Positions 44,901-57,228 of a stretch of DNA of 64,000 nt are shown in pieces (within the stretch, counting starts at the first letter, position 1; every line of letters starts with the position of its first letter). The position numbers were made by a program, and so were the translations under genes. Below the pieces are notes generated by a model that worked only from the letters and a program-made list of their open reading frames with translations, was not told the DNA's origin and made no database searches. The DNA is from Aphrocallistes beatrix. Taxonomy: Eukaryota; Porifera; Hexactinellida; Sceptrulophora; Aphrocallistidae. Where the stretch lies: contig OY725488.1 of the NCBI GenBank assembly GCA_963281255.1, positions 11,505,524-11,569,523 on the forward strand. Direction: 5' to 3'.

Positions 44901-46020
44901 AGAGGTAAGTAGTAATCTGATATACCGCACAAGTTTATAGTGTCAGACAACCCTGAAGCTATAGAAATGCTAGGAAGAGGTTTCCTAAAGAAAACTTGTC
45001 CAGTTTGTGAAAAAGAAGCAACACATTCAGACGATGCATCCCGTCATCATTTACTACATCATTTACTTATTAGTCATCATTCATCACATATCCATCCAAA
45101 GCAAAGCGGGAAAGGAATTGTGGGTACATGCAAATGGAAACACAATATTTGAAGGTAACAAAACAGCAGAAATAATTCCAGACATCATCGAAGAAAACGA
45201 AGATTGTCAGGATATGGATAGCGAAAGGCCAATCGATTTTGAAACCTGTTCCGAGGAGCAGAGTCAGGGAGAAGAGTTAAGTTTTAGAATAAAATATATA
45301 ATTACCACAGCTGAAAACCTCGAAGAATTCAAAAGATGGTTAAAATTAGAAAAAAAAAAAGGATCAAACCAGGTGTCGCTGGTGAAAAATCTCTTGTGAA
45401 GATTAAAACATTTGGAGGAAAAAGAAGAAATAGGAGAATTCTTAAGGAAAATCAAAGCCAAATAACATATGAAAGAAAAAAAGAGGGCATTGGAATATTA
45501 TAACGAATTTTGGATAATTACTACAAGTCAATTACTTTGTGATGACATTTGAGCACAGGAGCTTCAATGGAGGAAAGATAGTGGATACAATAACAAGATG
45601 CAAATTTACAGATAAAGACTACACACTAATACAATGAACTGGTCATAAATGCATAGCACAATTACATAGTTAATGAGAAGCACAGTATAATTAATAAATT
45701 AAGATATTTATATTTTTCCGCTAGATCTGTGACAATCCCACTAAGTACAGCAATCCAGCTAAGTCTTACAATCCCGCTAAGTCCTGAAATTCTGCTAAGT
45801 CCTGCAATCCAGCTAAGTCCTACAATCCCGCATCCTTTGTTTACATTTTGCACCTTCATTTTTTTCCTTTTATATTTTTCAGGTTTGTTTTCTTTTTGCA
45901 CGTTCATTATCATCAGTTATCACTTTTAATTTATTTTCACAGTTATTACAACAGCCATTTTTGAATCAAGTCCACAAATCCTGTTTCATGGTAGTTTATA
46001 CTAGTAGAGGGGCTGGCTAA
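44901..46020 (+). other. Sequence separating gag and protease of Gypsy element 1
   Basis: Probably an insertion. Frames at 44940-45152 (CPVCEKEATHSDDASRHHLL, zinc-finger-like) and 45007-45399 (acidic, IIEENEDCQDMDSERP) are unassigned. 45735-45830 is a tandem of about 16-17 bp (GCTAAGTCCTGCAATCC) repeated five to six times. Confidence 0.35.
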
Positions 46021-47083
46021 TAGATCAGTTTGGGGCAGTAGTAGAGATTCCGTTAGATGAACACTGCAAATTCGCTTTGCTAGATTCAGGACTCAATCCG
46101 TCGATCATAGATCTGGAGTCTCTCCAGACGATAGCTCCGAATACGTTAGAAGCCCGAGCAATGTATATAGTGTCTTGCATCATCTGTCGCAACCTTGGGG
46201 AAGACCGAAATTGCTGTGGATATCGGAAACGGACCCAGATTACAACATTCATTCTTGATCCTTGACAGCCACGAGTCTACCATAATCTTCGGCAGAGACT
46301 AGAGTTGAGTTCAGTCGAGTTTGATTGGGACAACCACCTCGTTAGATTAGGTGAAAAGTGGATGAATTCCGAAGCGACAATCCTCGGTGGCCAAACCCTG
46401 TCCCAGGCCGAGACGATCACTGGTACAATAACCGACTCAGTTCACCAAATCGAACCAAATCATGAGGAACCTACCTGGAACATGAACCTGGACTTGAGAA
46501 CGAGCCAAAGAGCTGAACTTCTGCGGCTACTCGAGAGATAACTTATTCAGATGTATTCGCCGTTAATCCAAAAAAGCCGAAACACCACCGAGCACGTGAT
46601 CGAAACCTTGAACGCTAGGCTGGTGAAATCAAAGAACAGGTTTCCTCCAGACTGAACGCGAGATAAATTCTTGAGTCGACCAGATGTTGGAGAACAAAAT
46701 CATAAGAAAGTCCACATCGTCTTGGGCTGCGCAAGTGATCCTAGTCCGAAAGAGGAATCAGACTTTAAAGGTTCGTTGTCGATTACAGAGGACTGAACGA
46801 TGTGACCAAGAAAGATTCCTACCCACTCCCTGAAGTTAGGACATTTTGGGCAAATTGAACGGTTGCGAATTTTACTCTACACTGGACGGAGCAAGCGCGT
46901 GCTGGAGCATCCCAATCACTGAGGAGAATCGCGAGAAGACGGGTTTCATGACAACAGTTTGAGTTTTGCGTTATGCCATTTGGGTTATGTAATTACCGCC
47001 CAGGCAACTTACCAGCGAGCAATCGATTCCGCACTAAAGCATGTCACCAACAGCCAACCGTACATCGATAATCCGCTTATCTA
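46021..47083 (+). pseudogene. Gypsy element 1: protease and reverse transcriptase, degraded
   Basis: Retropepsin active site LLDSGLNPSIID at about 46078-46110, a linker (VEFDWDNHLVRLGE) at 46305-46541, then RT in at least three frames: VDYR-type box near 46780, KKDSYPLPEV near 46810, LCHLGY (from MPFG) near 46975, and YIDN near 47062, in place of the catalytic YxDD. Frameshifts and stops are frequent. The element breaks off at about 47083. Confidence 0.65.
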
Positions 47084-48123
47084 TACATAAATACCAATAT
47101 TTTTTCCAATGGCCGCTCCAATGAGCATCTCTATCCCGCCACTGAAGTTGGACGAAAGAATCGAAGACTGGCAGCCCCTATTTGTAGCAGCCACCAGCGC
47201 TCTCGCAGCTCAGGCCGGAGAACGGGCAGCCGTGCTGATTCTTCCCTCATATGTGTGCAGGAACGAGTTTGAAAGAAACACTGCGCTTTTAGCGATAAAA
47301 GAAGAAACTGTCAATGCCGCATTCAAGGTGCTTTGCAAGGCCATCGATCCTCCTATCGACGAGCTAGAGGCCACTGCGCAGTTCCGTAGTATGGTCTGGG
47401 CTAGAGGGATTCGAATTGAGGTATTCTTTACCCTTCTCTGGAAGGAGGGAAAACGCACTCAGTTCCTTAATTAACAGGCAGGTTTGTATGGTTTTGGCTA
47501 CGCAGCTCCCTAGCAGGGTTCACCCTGCAACCAAGAAATGGATCCAACAACAAGAAGTCAACCTGTTTACGGACGCACAAATGCGAGAGTTCCTGGGAAT
47601 GGTGCAACAAAACCTACGACAAGCAGATAAACCCCTGGACTACGGGTTTCAGGAACCTGAGGACTGACATGGATTTTGCAAAGTCGTCGAGCAGGACAAG
47701 GAAGGGGATTATGATCGGCAGGCGAGCGATTCCGGTAGTGAACCCAGAGTGAAAGAGGTGTATAAGGTTCACTATCCGGCAGCAGAAGACTCACTACAGA
47801 AGCTCAACTCGTAGGTATAGTAGCCTCACTTGTTTCACCTGTGGTAAGGCGTCACGGCTATATAGCTTGTCCAGACCGCGTGTGCAGCCACTGTCACAGG
47901 AAATGACACGACGCTCCCAACTGTCCTATTTCAGACGGGGAGTAGCCACGGAATGCCAACCGTAGAGGAAGGGACTAAGTGAAAAAGTGGATGAATGTCT
48001 AATGGACAAGGATTCAGCTTCTATTGCAGTCAAAGTCCGAGGGCTGGTGATTTGTGCGGTGTTGGATACTGGGGCCAAAGTAAATGTGATGGACATGCAG
48101 ACAATGAAGGAGCTATGATTCAT
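47084..48123 (+). pseudogene. Gypsy element 2: gag and protease
   Basis: Gag starts at ATG 47109 (LDERIEDWQPLFVAATSAL) and shifts frame near 47430 to continue to 47667. Zinc-knuckle remnants CFTCGK and VCSHCHRK lie at about 47838-47905. The retropepsin motif VLDTGAKVNVMD lies near 48059-48095. Frameshifts in each part make it inactive. It is a different subfamily from element 1. Confidence 0.65.
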
Positions 48124-48269
48124 CAGTTAAAACCAGGTATCGGGAGGGTTTATGGCGTTGGAGGAGCCCCCATCACCGTCATAGGCACCGTTGAAATAAC
48201 TCGCTGGTATGAGTACACGTCGTGGAAGGAGAGGAGTAGGTACTGCTATTAGGGTGCCGATTCTTTAGA

Positions 48270-49170
48270 TTGTTCGGTCGAGTCACCTTTGATTGGGAAG
48301 CAGGGACCATTACGCTGGGTAGTTCTGTCATCGAAATCCAAGAGAAGGCAATGGGAGGAAATCCGCTCGCCAGGGCCCGTGTGATAAAACGTATTGATAA
48401 TCATTCACTCAGGCAACTTATAGACGGACATCAAACGGACTTGAATCCAAAGCAGCACAATACATTCGTAATGATGTTGAAAGAATTTGTTAGACTATTT
48501 AACGACAAGCCAGGACGCACCACGAAGTGCGATCACGCAATAGACACAGATAACGCTGCACCGTGTAAATCCAGGCTTAGGCGAATGCCCTCGCATTGGG
48601 AAGAGGAAATTAATACCCAGTTAAACGAACTTTTAGAACAAGGCTTATGCCGACCATCTACCTCGCCATGGGCAAGTAACGTCGTTTTGGTTATTAAAAA
48701 AGATGGACGGCAAAGATTTGCCATCGACTATCGTAAGTTAAACTCAGTTACGAAGAAAGACGCGTACGGCATTCCGCAGGTCCAAACTACGTGTATATTA
48801 GATAAGTTGCATGGTTTCCGGTTCTTCTCAATCATTGACATTTCGGTGGCTTACTGGGGAGTCCCAGTCAGGGAAAAAGACGTGGAAAAGACCGCTTTTA
48901 ACACCCCTAGGGGATTATTTGAGATGGCAGCCATGCCCTTCGGGTTGGTCAACGCCTAAGCAACTATCCAGCGTCTGACGGATAATACCTTGCAAGGGTT
49001 AAGTCATACGTGTTGTCATACATTGATGATTGTATCGTATACTCGCTGGACTTCGAGGAGCACATTCGAGACCTGAGAGCCGCATGTGACCGTCTCCAAC
49101 AAGCAGGCCTCCATGTCAAATTCAAAAAATGCCAGTTCTTCCGGAGCAAGTAGAATTTTTGAGACACGTG
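48270..49170 (+). pseudogene. Gypsy element 2: reverse transcriptase
   Basis: A long open stretch, 48270-48959, covers the RT fingers and palm start: SPWASNVVLVIKKDG, FAIDYRKLNSVTKKDAYGIP, FSIIDISVAYWGVP, and MPFGLVNA. A stop at 48957 and a frame change lead to SYIDDCIVYS (catalytic YxDD) at about 49011-49040. One of the expected Asp-containing boxes (LDLxSGY) reads IDISVAY. Confidence 0.75.
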
Positions 49171-49192
49171 GTCAGGGGCGGGAAGGAGGCCG

Positions 49193-49770
49193 ATGCCATC
49201 TTCCGTGGAAAAGCTGTCCAAATTCCCAATACCACGGAATGTTACGGAGTTGCAGCGATTCCTAGGCGCTGTTAACTTTTACAGAACATATATTCCACGC
49301 ATGGCGCAAATAGCAAGTCCACTTTACGAGCTGACAAGAAAAGGAGCAGATTGGATATGGTCTAGGAAATGCGCACAAGCATTCGATTCTCTGCGGTCTA
49401 AACTAGTCAAAGAACCAGTAATGTTAGCATTCCCAGATTGGGGAAGGAGTTTAACGATCGAGGCAGACGCTAGTTCTACGGGAATTGCCGCGGTACTATC
49501 CCAAAGGGACACAGATCAAGTGGAGAACTACGTCCGAGTAATATCTTTTCTTCTGCACTCAGTTCGGCCCAAAGGAATTATTCTGCGGGTCAACTGGAGG
49601 CATGGGCGTTAGTAGCAGCCTGTCGGAAGTGGGAGACTTACTTAAGAGCAACAGGCGAGGTGGAGTTGATAACGGACCATTGTCCTCTGAAATGGCCCCG
49701 CAACCAGAAGGACCCTCGTAGGACTTTTGCCCGCTGGATCCTCGAGTTGGAAGAATATACCTACCCATAG
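49193..49770 (+). pseudogene. Gypsy element 2: RNase H
   Basis: ELQRFLGAVNFYRTYIPRMA, LTIEADASSTGIAAVLSQ, then after a frame change near 49550 LEAWALVAACRKWE and LITDHCPLKW. These are the standard Ty3/Gypsy RNase H blocks in order. Confidence 0.7.
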
Positions 49771-50968
49771 CCTACTCTATATAAGGCCTACCATCTAATG
49801 TACCAGGGATGTGATAGAGGACGGGAAATTAAAATTCTAAGAATGTGTATATTCACCAATTAGGCCATTAAATAACTAAGCCATAGTCTGTTTTCCATTA
49901 TTCCCTACTCTAATAGAGTTAATATTTTATTTTGAACATATTTATTAATGAATGACCAAGACATTGACATTTTCACACGGTATGTGGAGCTAGTGCCACT
50001 GGAAGATCAGACGGCCGCCACGTTAGTAATTTGAGAGGGATTTGGTCTATCGCGGGCACGGGGTGCCTAGAGCCCTTTAGACTGATCAGGCTCACAACAT
50101 AGATGGCGTGGAAGTAAGGAACTTGTGTCAAAAGCTGGGGATAGAAAAGCGGCACTCCTCGCCTTACTATCCCCAGGGAGACGGATTAGTAGAGAGAACA
50201 ATCGGCCTCGTCAAGCAAGTAGCCAGATGCCTGAGCCTGGATCGTCAACTGAACAAGGAAGCTTGGCCAGAGATTCTACCGGAAGTGTCGTTCTATTGCA
50301 ACAATACGGAGAATGCTACGACCAAGTTTTCACCTCACTTCTTAATGACTGGAAGACAACCTTGTCCCCTATGGAAGCTATGATTGCGAAAAGGTGGGCA
50401 CCTACGGGTTCCCTCACGCAATACGGAGAGCGGTTACAAGAGGTCTTGGCCAAGATAAGGAGTCTAACCAGAGAAAATGACCGTCAGGGTAAGTAGAAAG
50501 AAACGAGATCCGGAACAAAGGAGCGAAACTCCCAAGCTTTATGAAAGGCGATACGATACGGTTTTAGAGAAAAATGAGACGCGCAAAGATTCATTGGATC
50601 CGAAGTTTAAAGGGCCTTATTTGATCTTAGACATTAGGGGAACTAATATCAAAATCAGGACAGGGAACAAGGAGAGATGGATTCACGCAAATCGCTGCAA
50701 GCTACATAGGGAGTTTGGGGATGAAGTACCCGATGGCGAGCCCGTAGTCAATGGGAACATAAATACAGAGTCGCAAGGGGAAGACACTGATGCCGGGAAT
50801 ACGAGCAGTAGTGAGACAGAGAACGAAGATGAACCAGAAGGGGAAGGACAACCTACTAGCGATAGTGATTTGGCACTCGAAACGGCACGAAGGTACCCAC
50901 TGCGAGACCACAAGGCGAAAGAATATAAAGATTATGTGCTAGGTGCGAAAGGCCCCCCCGTTATATGA
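49771..50968 (+). pseudogene. Gypsy element 2: integrase and C-terminal tail
   Basis: 49771-49975 is AT-rich and unrelated; the zinc-binding HHCC part of the integrase is missing. The core resumes near 49979 (YVELVPLEDQTAATL), with TDQAHNIDG (second catalytic Asp) near 50085 and SSPYYPQGDGLVERTIG (catalytic Glu) near 50156-50205. 50477-50968 encodes the C-terminal domain (GPYLILDI, RWIHANRCKLH) and an acidic tail. A polypurine GAGGGGAG at about 50984 is where the 3' LTR should begin, but no LTR follows. Confidence 0.65.
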
Positions 50969-50984
50969 GAGAAAATATTTTAGA

Positions 50985-51290
50985 GGGGAGTAATGTAGCG
51001 AGTACAAGCTTCTCGCCGAACGAGATAATGCATGGTACCCGGCTGAGGACAAACTTTGACTCAGACATTCCATCAACCGAACCCTACGACGATTGCCCAG
51101 ACATTGATTCGTATCATGAGAAGGTGAAGCAAGATAATAAGGATATTCATAATAGAGTTTCGGAGAATATAGAACAAGCCCAGGACTGAATGAAAAAGTA
51201 TTACGACCACGGAACCAAGGCATCTGACGTTGCTCCTGGAGATTTCGTATTTGTGAAAGACGAATGCAGACGAATGTGATGCAAACCTTC
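50985..51290 (+). pseudogene. Second, unrelated Gypsy integrase C-terminal fragment (possibly rest of element 1)
   Basis: STSFSPNEIMHGTRLRTNFDS is the end of an integrase core (SP-E--HGR), followed by a helical region and APGDFVFVKDE (C-terminal SH3-like start) across a TGA at 51187. It belongs to a different element from the one ending at 50968. Together with the break of element 1 at 47083 it suggests element 2 lies inside element 1. Confidence 0.55.
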
Positions 51291-51441
51291 ATATCAGCGA
51301 ACAGAGCACTGAGACACTCGCGTTGTTCTCATAAATCGATGCAAGAAAGCGGAGCCACAACCTCCGACAGCTCCCCCGAGATGGAGATCCGATCCCGTGC
51401 CAGATACGAGCAGCTCGGAACTAACCTAGATGGTAAAGGTA

Positions 51442-51614
51442 CATTCGACTCCGCTTTATAGGGTCACACCGGTCGAAGGACATTTTGCCCCGATTTAGCG
51501 GAGAGCTCTATTAACATTGAAAATATTTTGTATTAGTTTCTATGTATAGGAACTATTCCCGTCCTGCCAAAAGTGGCCCGATTAAGCAGTGGCCCTAATA
51601 AGCAGAGTCGACTG
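51442..51614. mobile_element. Pogo-like MITE, 173 bp
   Basis: TA-flanked. Ends CATTCGACTCCGCTTTATAG and reverse complement CAGTCGACTCTGCTTATTAG. Same family as 52071-52259. Confidence 0.75.
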
Positions 51615-52070
51615 TATTTAATTTGTGAGAACTACACTAAATTTATTTACTTGTAAAGTGAGAACATAAAGAAAACGAATGTGAAGTTAGATTTAGTTCA
51701 TCTGTTACTGTTTAAATGTTTTTGACCACATTAATGAATTAGTAATATAAAACAATTTAGATGGAAGCTATTAGGGTGTGCGAACACTTTTGTCCGGGTA
51801 GTGTATATGTTGCAGGCCAAATGCGTTTTCAGGCCAAACGCGTTTGGCCTAGGCCAGATGCGTTTTCATTATTTTTTAAAGCCCATGGGTATATTCTAAT
51901 TAAATAATTGAAGTTCTAATATCTGTACATTATACTACGATTAGTAATCATAGCAATATCTTACAAACCTTTACATATTTCTCATAATTAGACTGTATTC
52001 ATAATTTTAATTATCAATGATTTTATTTACATAAGATTGATTTTAAATTCAAAATTGTTGATTCAATATA
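51615..52070. other. Intergenic with GCGTTTGGCC repeats
   Basis: A small cluster of AGGCCAAACGCGTTTGGCCT-type palindromic words lies at 51813-51865. Otherwise AT-rich and without a gene. Confidence 0.4.
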
Positions 52071-52259
52071 CAGTCGACTCCGCTTAATAGGGTCACATCG
52101 GTCATGGCGTATTTTGACCCGATTAAGCGGAGAACCCTATTAACCGAAAATATTTTTGTATTAGCCTCTATGTGTGAGAGCTATTCCGGTCCTGCCAAAA
52201 GTGACCCGATTAAGCGGCTGACCCGATTAAACAGTAACCCTATTAAGCGGAGTCAACTG
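52071..52259. mobile_element. Pogo-like MITE, 189 bp
   Basis: TA-flanked. Ends CAGTCGACTCCGCTTAATAG and reverse complement CAGTTGACTCCGCTTAATAG. Internal GACCCGATTAAGCGG repeats. Confidence 0.8.
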
Positions 52260-52730
52260 TACTTCTAGTTGTACTCGATTTTATAAAGATTCGTAACTCT
52301 GCCCATTTGTTTGGTATCTCGTCATATCAAACTCTAAAATATCCCTAGACTAAATATAGATTTCCTATCGCTCCATTAACTGAATGGAATTTAAATAAGA
52401 TTTCCCAAGCGAACGAATACCAGAAAGTAGGAGCATTCCTTTTGTCTAATCCTCTCTATAAACAACAAATAGTTAGAGATGTACTATGATGTGTTGCTCA
52501 CGTAATGTAAGTAGTTGTTTGTCAAATTATTATTCGATTGTCTTGTTATGACAGCCAAGTGTTTTGTGGCATTTTGAGTTACAGCTGGTTTTGTGCGAAC
52601 GTCTGCATTTGCATCTGTTTGAATTGCATCCTGATGTGCAATTGCATTGTAGTTTGTTCCAAGGACTTCTAGAATACACGGACGGGAAACTCGCAAAGTG
52701 TTGGAAAAAAACCTAGAGGCTGATTTTTAA
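52260..52730. other. Intergenic, no gene supported
   Basis: A minus-strand frame at 52484-52696 shows no recognisable motif. Confidence 0.35.
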
Positions 52731-55700
52731 AATTTCATTCATTCCTTTATTTCAACCTTAACGACTCATTTTTTTTAAAAAATTGGGTAGATTTTAACAG
52801 GAGAGTAACTCTGACATTTTTTTACCTTTATAACCGTGTAAAACTGAAACCATCCCAAAGAATGAGCGAACAAGCAAATTTATCTTCACCATATTGCTTG
52901 TTGATACGATTTATTCCATGCTAATCGCTCCATATATATGCTAAATAACTTCACCCATAGTCTAGAACTTCATATATCACTTTGAAGGGGATTATGTGCA
53001 TTTAAATTGTGGTGAAGATTTTTCGCTATAAACAATCAAAAAGAAATTTCATAAGGGGCTGAAAGAAATTAAATCGTATCAACATTTTCTAGACGTATCG
53101 GTAAGTATATAATTCTAAAGGCAAAGATGATGCGAATTTAGGTCCTGTGATAATGATTCATTGTTTCTATGAAATGTAAACGAAAAATATTGACACTGGA
53201 GTGGTACAAGGGGATCTGAAACTACCTAAAGTGATGTGAAATATAAAATAAATAATACAGAAATGTATCAAATTGTATATTTAACGACTTATATAGGATT
53301 TAATTTTCGTCTCTTCAAGTTCTTCTCTGACTCCCCTTTGATTTTATCTGTTTCATTCTTGGCGAAAGCTTTCATTAAGCAGTTATTTAGGCGGCGAAAT
53401 ATATTGGCAGGGTTTGAAAACTCATACTCCGTTGCCATGTAAATTTCTTTGTAGGCTTGTAAAAAGACATTACTGCAACACTTAAAGAGTTTGACGGAAT
53501 CAATGTGTCTGTCACATGAAGTTTTTCTTTACGTGTAATATACCCACAAATGTAGAATAACGTCAAGTGTTCAGAATCGTTAAGATTGGAGAATTCCTCA
53601 AAACAGTTTTCAATTAATTCGATATCATCTTCATTATTTAACAAATCCTCTTTGCAACAGTCGTCAACTTGGTCGATGTTCGTTGTTGCAATATCCAATT
53701 TGTGGAACAGTTTGAGTCTTTGAAGACTCAAACTTGCTCTACTGATATTAAGTGATTACCTCCACTCGATTGGCGGTATATACCGAACTCGGCTTCCAAA
53801 CGATCAGATTGTAGTTTGCCAGGAATCATGTATGCCATACCTAAAGATAGGAATTGCCTAGTAACCTCAACTAGGCCGTTCAATGAACGATGTAATGAAT
53901 TTGCTTCACTCGTCAAGCAAGTTTACCACTCAGACCGTTGTCCATTTCCTTAAAATTGGTTGCCATTTAAAGTATGAAAGTTAACCGTGGGTCTTCAGGA
54001 TCCGTAATTGGTTATCGGTCGTCATCATTAAGTCGTGTTCCAGTATGGGGAGATTTAACATTTATAATCTTAATGAATCGCGTAACTTCTGACGAATGCT
54101 GATGCGTCATTATTTTGCTGCTCTTGTAAACGGGCCACTGTTTTATCATTAAAAACATTGAAAACTAATTGCACTTTTTTTTGTCAAAATTGCTTGGATA
54201 TAAAGTCTGCTGGTGATTTAATTGAGTTGTTTTATGATATTTGGTTATTCAGCTTGGTATATATCTTTCTACTTAGTTTGAACTACTGCGTCTGAACTTA
54301 GATCTTTGAATTAGAACGTTTGCGTTTTCTCCGTTAACCAATTATTCAAAATATTTTTCATCAAATGGCTAGGGTCGTAGAGTAAAATAGGGAAGGAAAG
54401 GAAGAGTTTGGATTTGGGTAATCTATGGAAGTAATATCTGAACTAACGTACCGATCGTAATACAATCTGAATGTTTTTTGATTGACACTTAAATTACCAG
54501 TCATCACGGAGAACACTACACCACCAGATTCATGGATGATATTAATAAGAATCTGTAATTGTTCAAACAGAAATTGCGCTGTTAAATTCATTACTGGAAG
54601 TAATCGAGCTACAAATGCAGGAGCACCAAAAATAGGGTAACCATTAGTGTTAAAATAGTTTTAGCAGGGCAGGGTTGATCTTGATTAACTGCCTTACCAA
54701 CGATACGATTTCCTCTGAATCTAATTGCAGGCTTCACGTAAATTTCATCTGCCGATATGAAGCAGATTTTTATTTATCATCCAGTTTAAGAAAGATTCTA
54801 TTGATAACTTTTTTGCATTCGTCAAAACTTCCAGGAGAACCCAGCTTTCCAAAATATGACCGTAAATACTTTTGCGAAGGAAGAATGAGAATATCTCGAG
54901 ATTTGTATGCACATCGACTCCGTAAGAATACATTGATCGCTTCAAGAACACATTCACGATCGTATCGGTAACCATTTAGACCTTTAGCATGCAATAAAAT
55001 CAACTGGTTGCGAATGAATTTAATTTGCTTTTCTTCAACTTGATCAGCGTCTGAATTATCCCCAAGGTTGTATAACTTCAAAATTGTTTCCGCTAGATTC
55101 CAATTCTGAAGCTAAATTAAATGGAGTTTTATCAAGATAGTCCAGGATATTATGGAGTTGTGCATATTGTGTCAATTTGTGCGTTAGAGAGTTAAGGAGA
55201 TGGCGAACAATAACTTTTGTGACCCTTTATTAGCACTAACTTGAAGATCATTAGAAATAACAAGTGAGTATTGACAGAAACAAGTGAGTCATCCAGTTTT
55301 ACCAACCTTATGGAATCCTTCAAATCTTAAAGGCTACGGGTAGAGATCGACAGTATTTCACGAGATCATTCCAGCAAGAGATAGTATCTTTCTTCAGATT
55401 TAGTCGTTCTGATGTTTTTTTGACGTGTTTCAGACGATACTCCACGTTTGTCAATCTCCCGTACAATAGTTTTAACTTTGCGGTGTGAAGGAATTCGGTA
55501 GACCAAATATGGATGGTGGGTCAGCTGGCTTGCAATTCGAACCTTGTACTTTTACTGTCCGATACCCAGTAGGCCAATGTTTTATGCATATACGTACCAA
55601 TATTCGGGGTGATTTCGGATGTTAGCTTATTCGGAAGGCTGTTTACCCATCGCTTGCGCTCAAAGAAATCTTTCGGGAACTTGAATATTTTACCCTTTCT

Positions 55701-55883
55701 GGATTGGTATCGTATCCAGACTTGCAGCTTTCTCCATTATAAAAGGTACAATATTTTCGCCCCATCCTAAGGCATAAAAGAACTAACAGGCTAACAAGTA
55801 AAATAAATCAAGATTGGGTTTCCTTATTTATTCCAAACGAAAAAAAAATTCGTTAAGGTTGAAATAAAGGAATTAATGAAATT
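52731..55883 (-). mobile_element. P-element superfamily transposon relic (THAP + transposase)
   Basis: Inverted ends of 33 bp with one mismatch (52731-52763 and 55851-55883; CATTCCTTTATTTCAACCTT-type core) enclose a minus-strand transposase. THAP zinc finger: CTFYNGESCKSGY, FKFPKDFFERKRWV, ICIKHW at about 55760-55580, with frame changes. Catalytic domain: LPSQKYLRSYFGKLGSPGSF near 54850, SADEIYVKP (probable first catalytic Asp) near 54755, and MTGNLSVNQKTFRL near 54475. C-terminal GKLQSDRLEAEFGIYRQSSG near 53785. Many stops and frameshifts. Outer limits may extend a few tens of bp further; no target duplication was found. Confidence 0.8.
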
Positions 55884-55940
55884 ATAAAGTAAAAACTTTT
55901 TAGGAGTCTTTTGTAGCATTTCGATTGCGTAAGTAGAATT

Positions 55941-56626
55941 TCAACAATCATTTTGGTATTTAGTAGCATTCTTCCATTTTCCCAAACAGTACCAGCAAAA
56001 ACCTGAATTGATTCGCTCTTTCACAGCACAAACAATGCATTCTACTCTAGGACATTCTGAGTTAATTCTCTGACAGTAACTAGAACAGTTCGGACACTGC
56101 ACGACATCCTGACTCTCACAGAAGTTTACTGATAGAGCAGTCATTAGAAACTGTTTCTCTTCCTCAGTAGGCAACCCAAACTTGATGATATCTTCAATGG
56201 AGAGAATGGAGGGACATATAGGACAATTAAACTCGTGTTTTAAATCCTTCATTTGATTCCAAGCCCAATCTAGGATATCGTCAGGACATATATAATGACC
56301 ACATGGCATTTTAAGACCACCATCATCTTCACAAATGCAAGTCTCCTTTAAGATGAGGGAATGAAACTGTTCTAGTCTCGTCTCTCTCTATGAAGTACTC
56401 ACCTCTTACTCTGACGTCACAGATTTGACCACCATAATTATCTAGTGCACATTTTAATCCAGATAATTCTATAAATAATAAATAATGTGAACAGAACAGT
56501 TCGCAGTTATTACCTTCCAATGCCTGAGCAGTAATCACATAAATCTCTCCTATCTTACTCAACTTCTCCAGCTCTCTCGACCTGAGAGAGGATGGTCGTT
56601 ATAAAATTAAAAGTGTGACAACTCAT
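55941..56626 (-). pseudogene. RBR-like copy B1, broken at both ends
   Basis: Counterpart of the gene at 1-1241. Exon 1 keeps its first 12 codons, then lacks most of the coiled coil (about 0.35 kb deleted, out of frame). The intron donor and acceptor are preserved. A two-base loss near 56342 destroys the first Cys pair of the RING (GECCIC becomes a frameshift). From MPCGHYIC onward the frame is clean through FCWYC (Trp kept) to KYQNDC, then stops at 55941-55943. The stop lies about 60 bp from the inverted end of the P-element relic, so the 3' half was probably lost with that insertion. Confidence 0.75.
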
Positions 56627-57228
56627 TATTTAGTAAACTAGCGGAGTCCCATGCCTCCCAATCTTCCCATCTCTCCTACAATTCTTTTAGAGTTTCAATT
56701 TTGATCCATTCATCCTAGGATTATACAGCCCTCCAGTGTTCGATCCTAATTTCAAATCCATAAATTTTCATAGACTTAAATCAGTAAATAACATAATGAT
56801 AGATAGATAATATTCTAATTCTCTCGCTCCTAAATACTTTGAAGCTAAAAGTATTTGCCTAAATGAGCGTCTCGCAATCCTAGACAATTCCTTGATTTCT
56901 ACTCTTATTGGAAATACCTAAACTCAAATGCCACTTACAGAATTAAGAATTGATGAATCCATGATTTGGTACTTTCTTGATGAAAGGACTTTGGAAGGCA
57001 AGGTATGCAATTTTGTATTTCAAGCATATTTTATATAAACAAAAACTATGACAAAATATATCAACGTGTTGAATCAATTACAGCCTTGTAACAATAAATC
57101 ATATATTGCACAAGTAGTGCACATTCAGATTCACCTTATGTTTAACTACACATTACAAAGTTATATTGGTTTCAAGAATATCTTATGCATAGTTGCTTCT
57201 CATTGAATATGGATGCTCTTTTAGTTCA
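56627..57228. other. Spacer of duplicated RBR block B
   Basis: Matches 1242-1769 plus 2277-2355. RepC at 56715-56890. Lacks the hAT insert found in block A. Confidence 0.65.
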
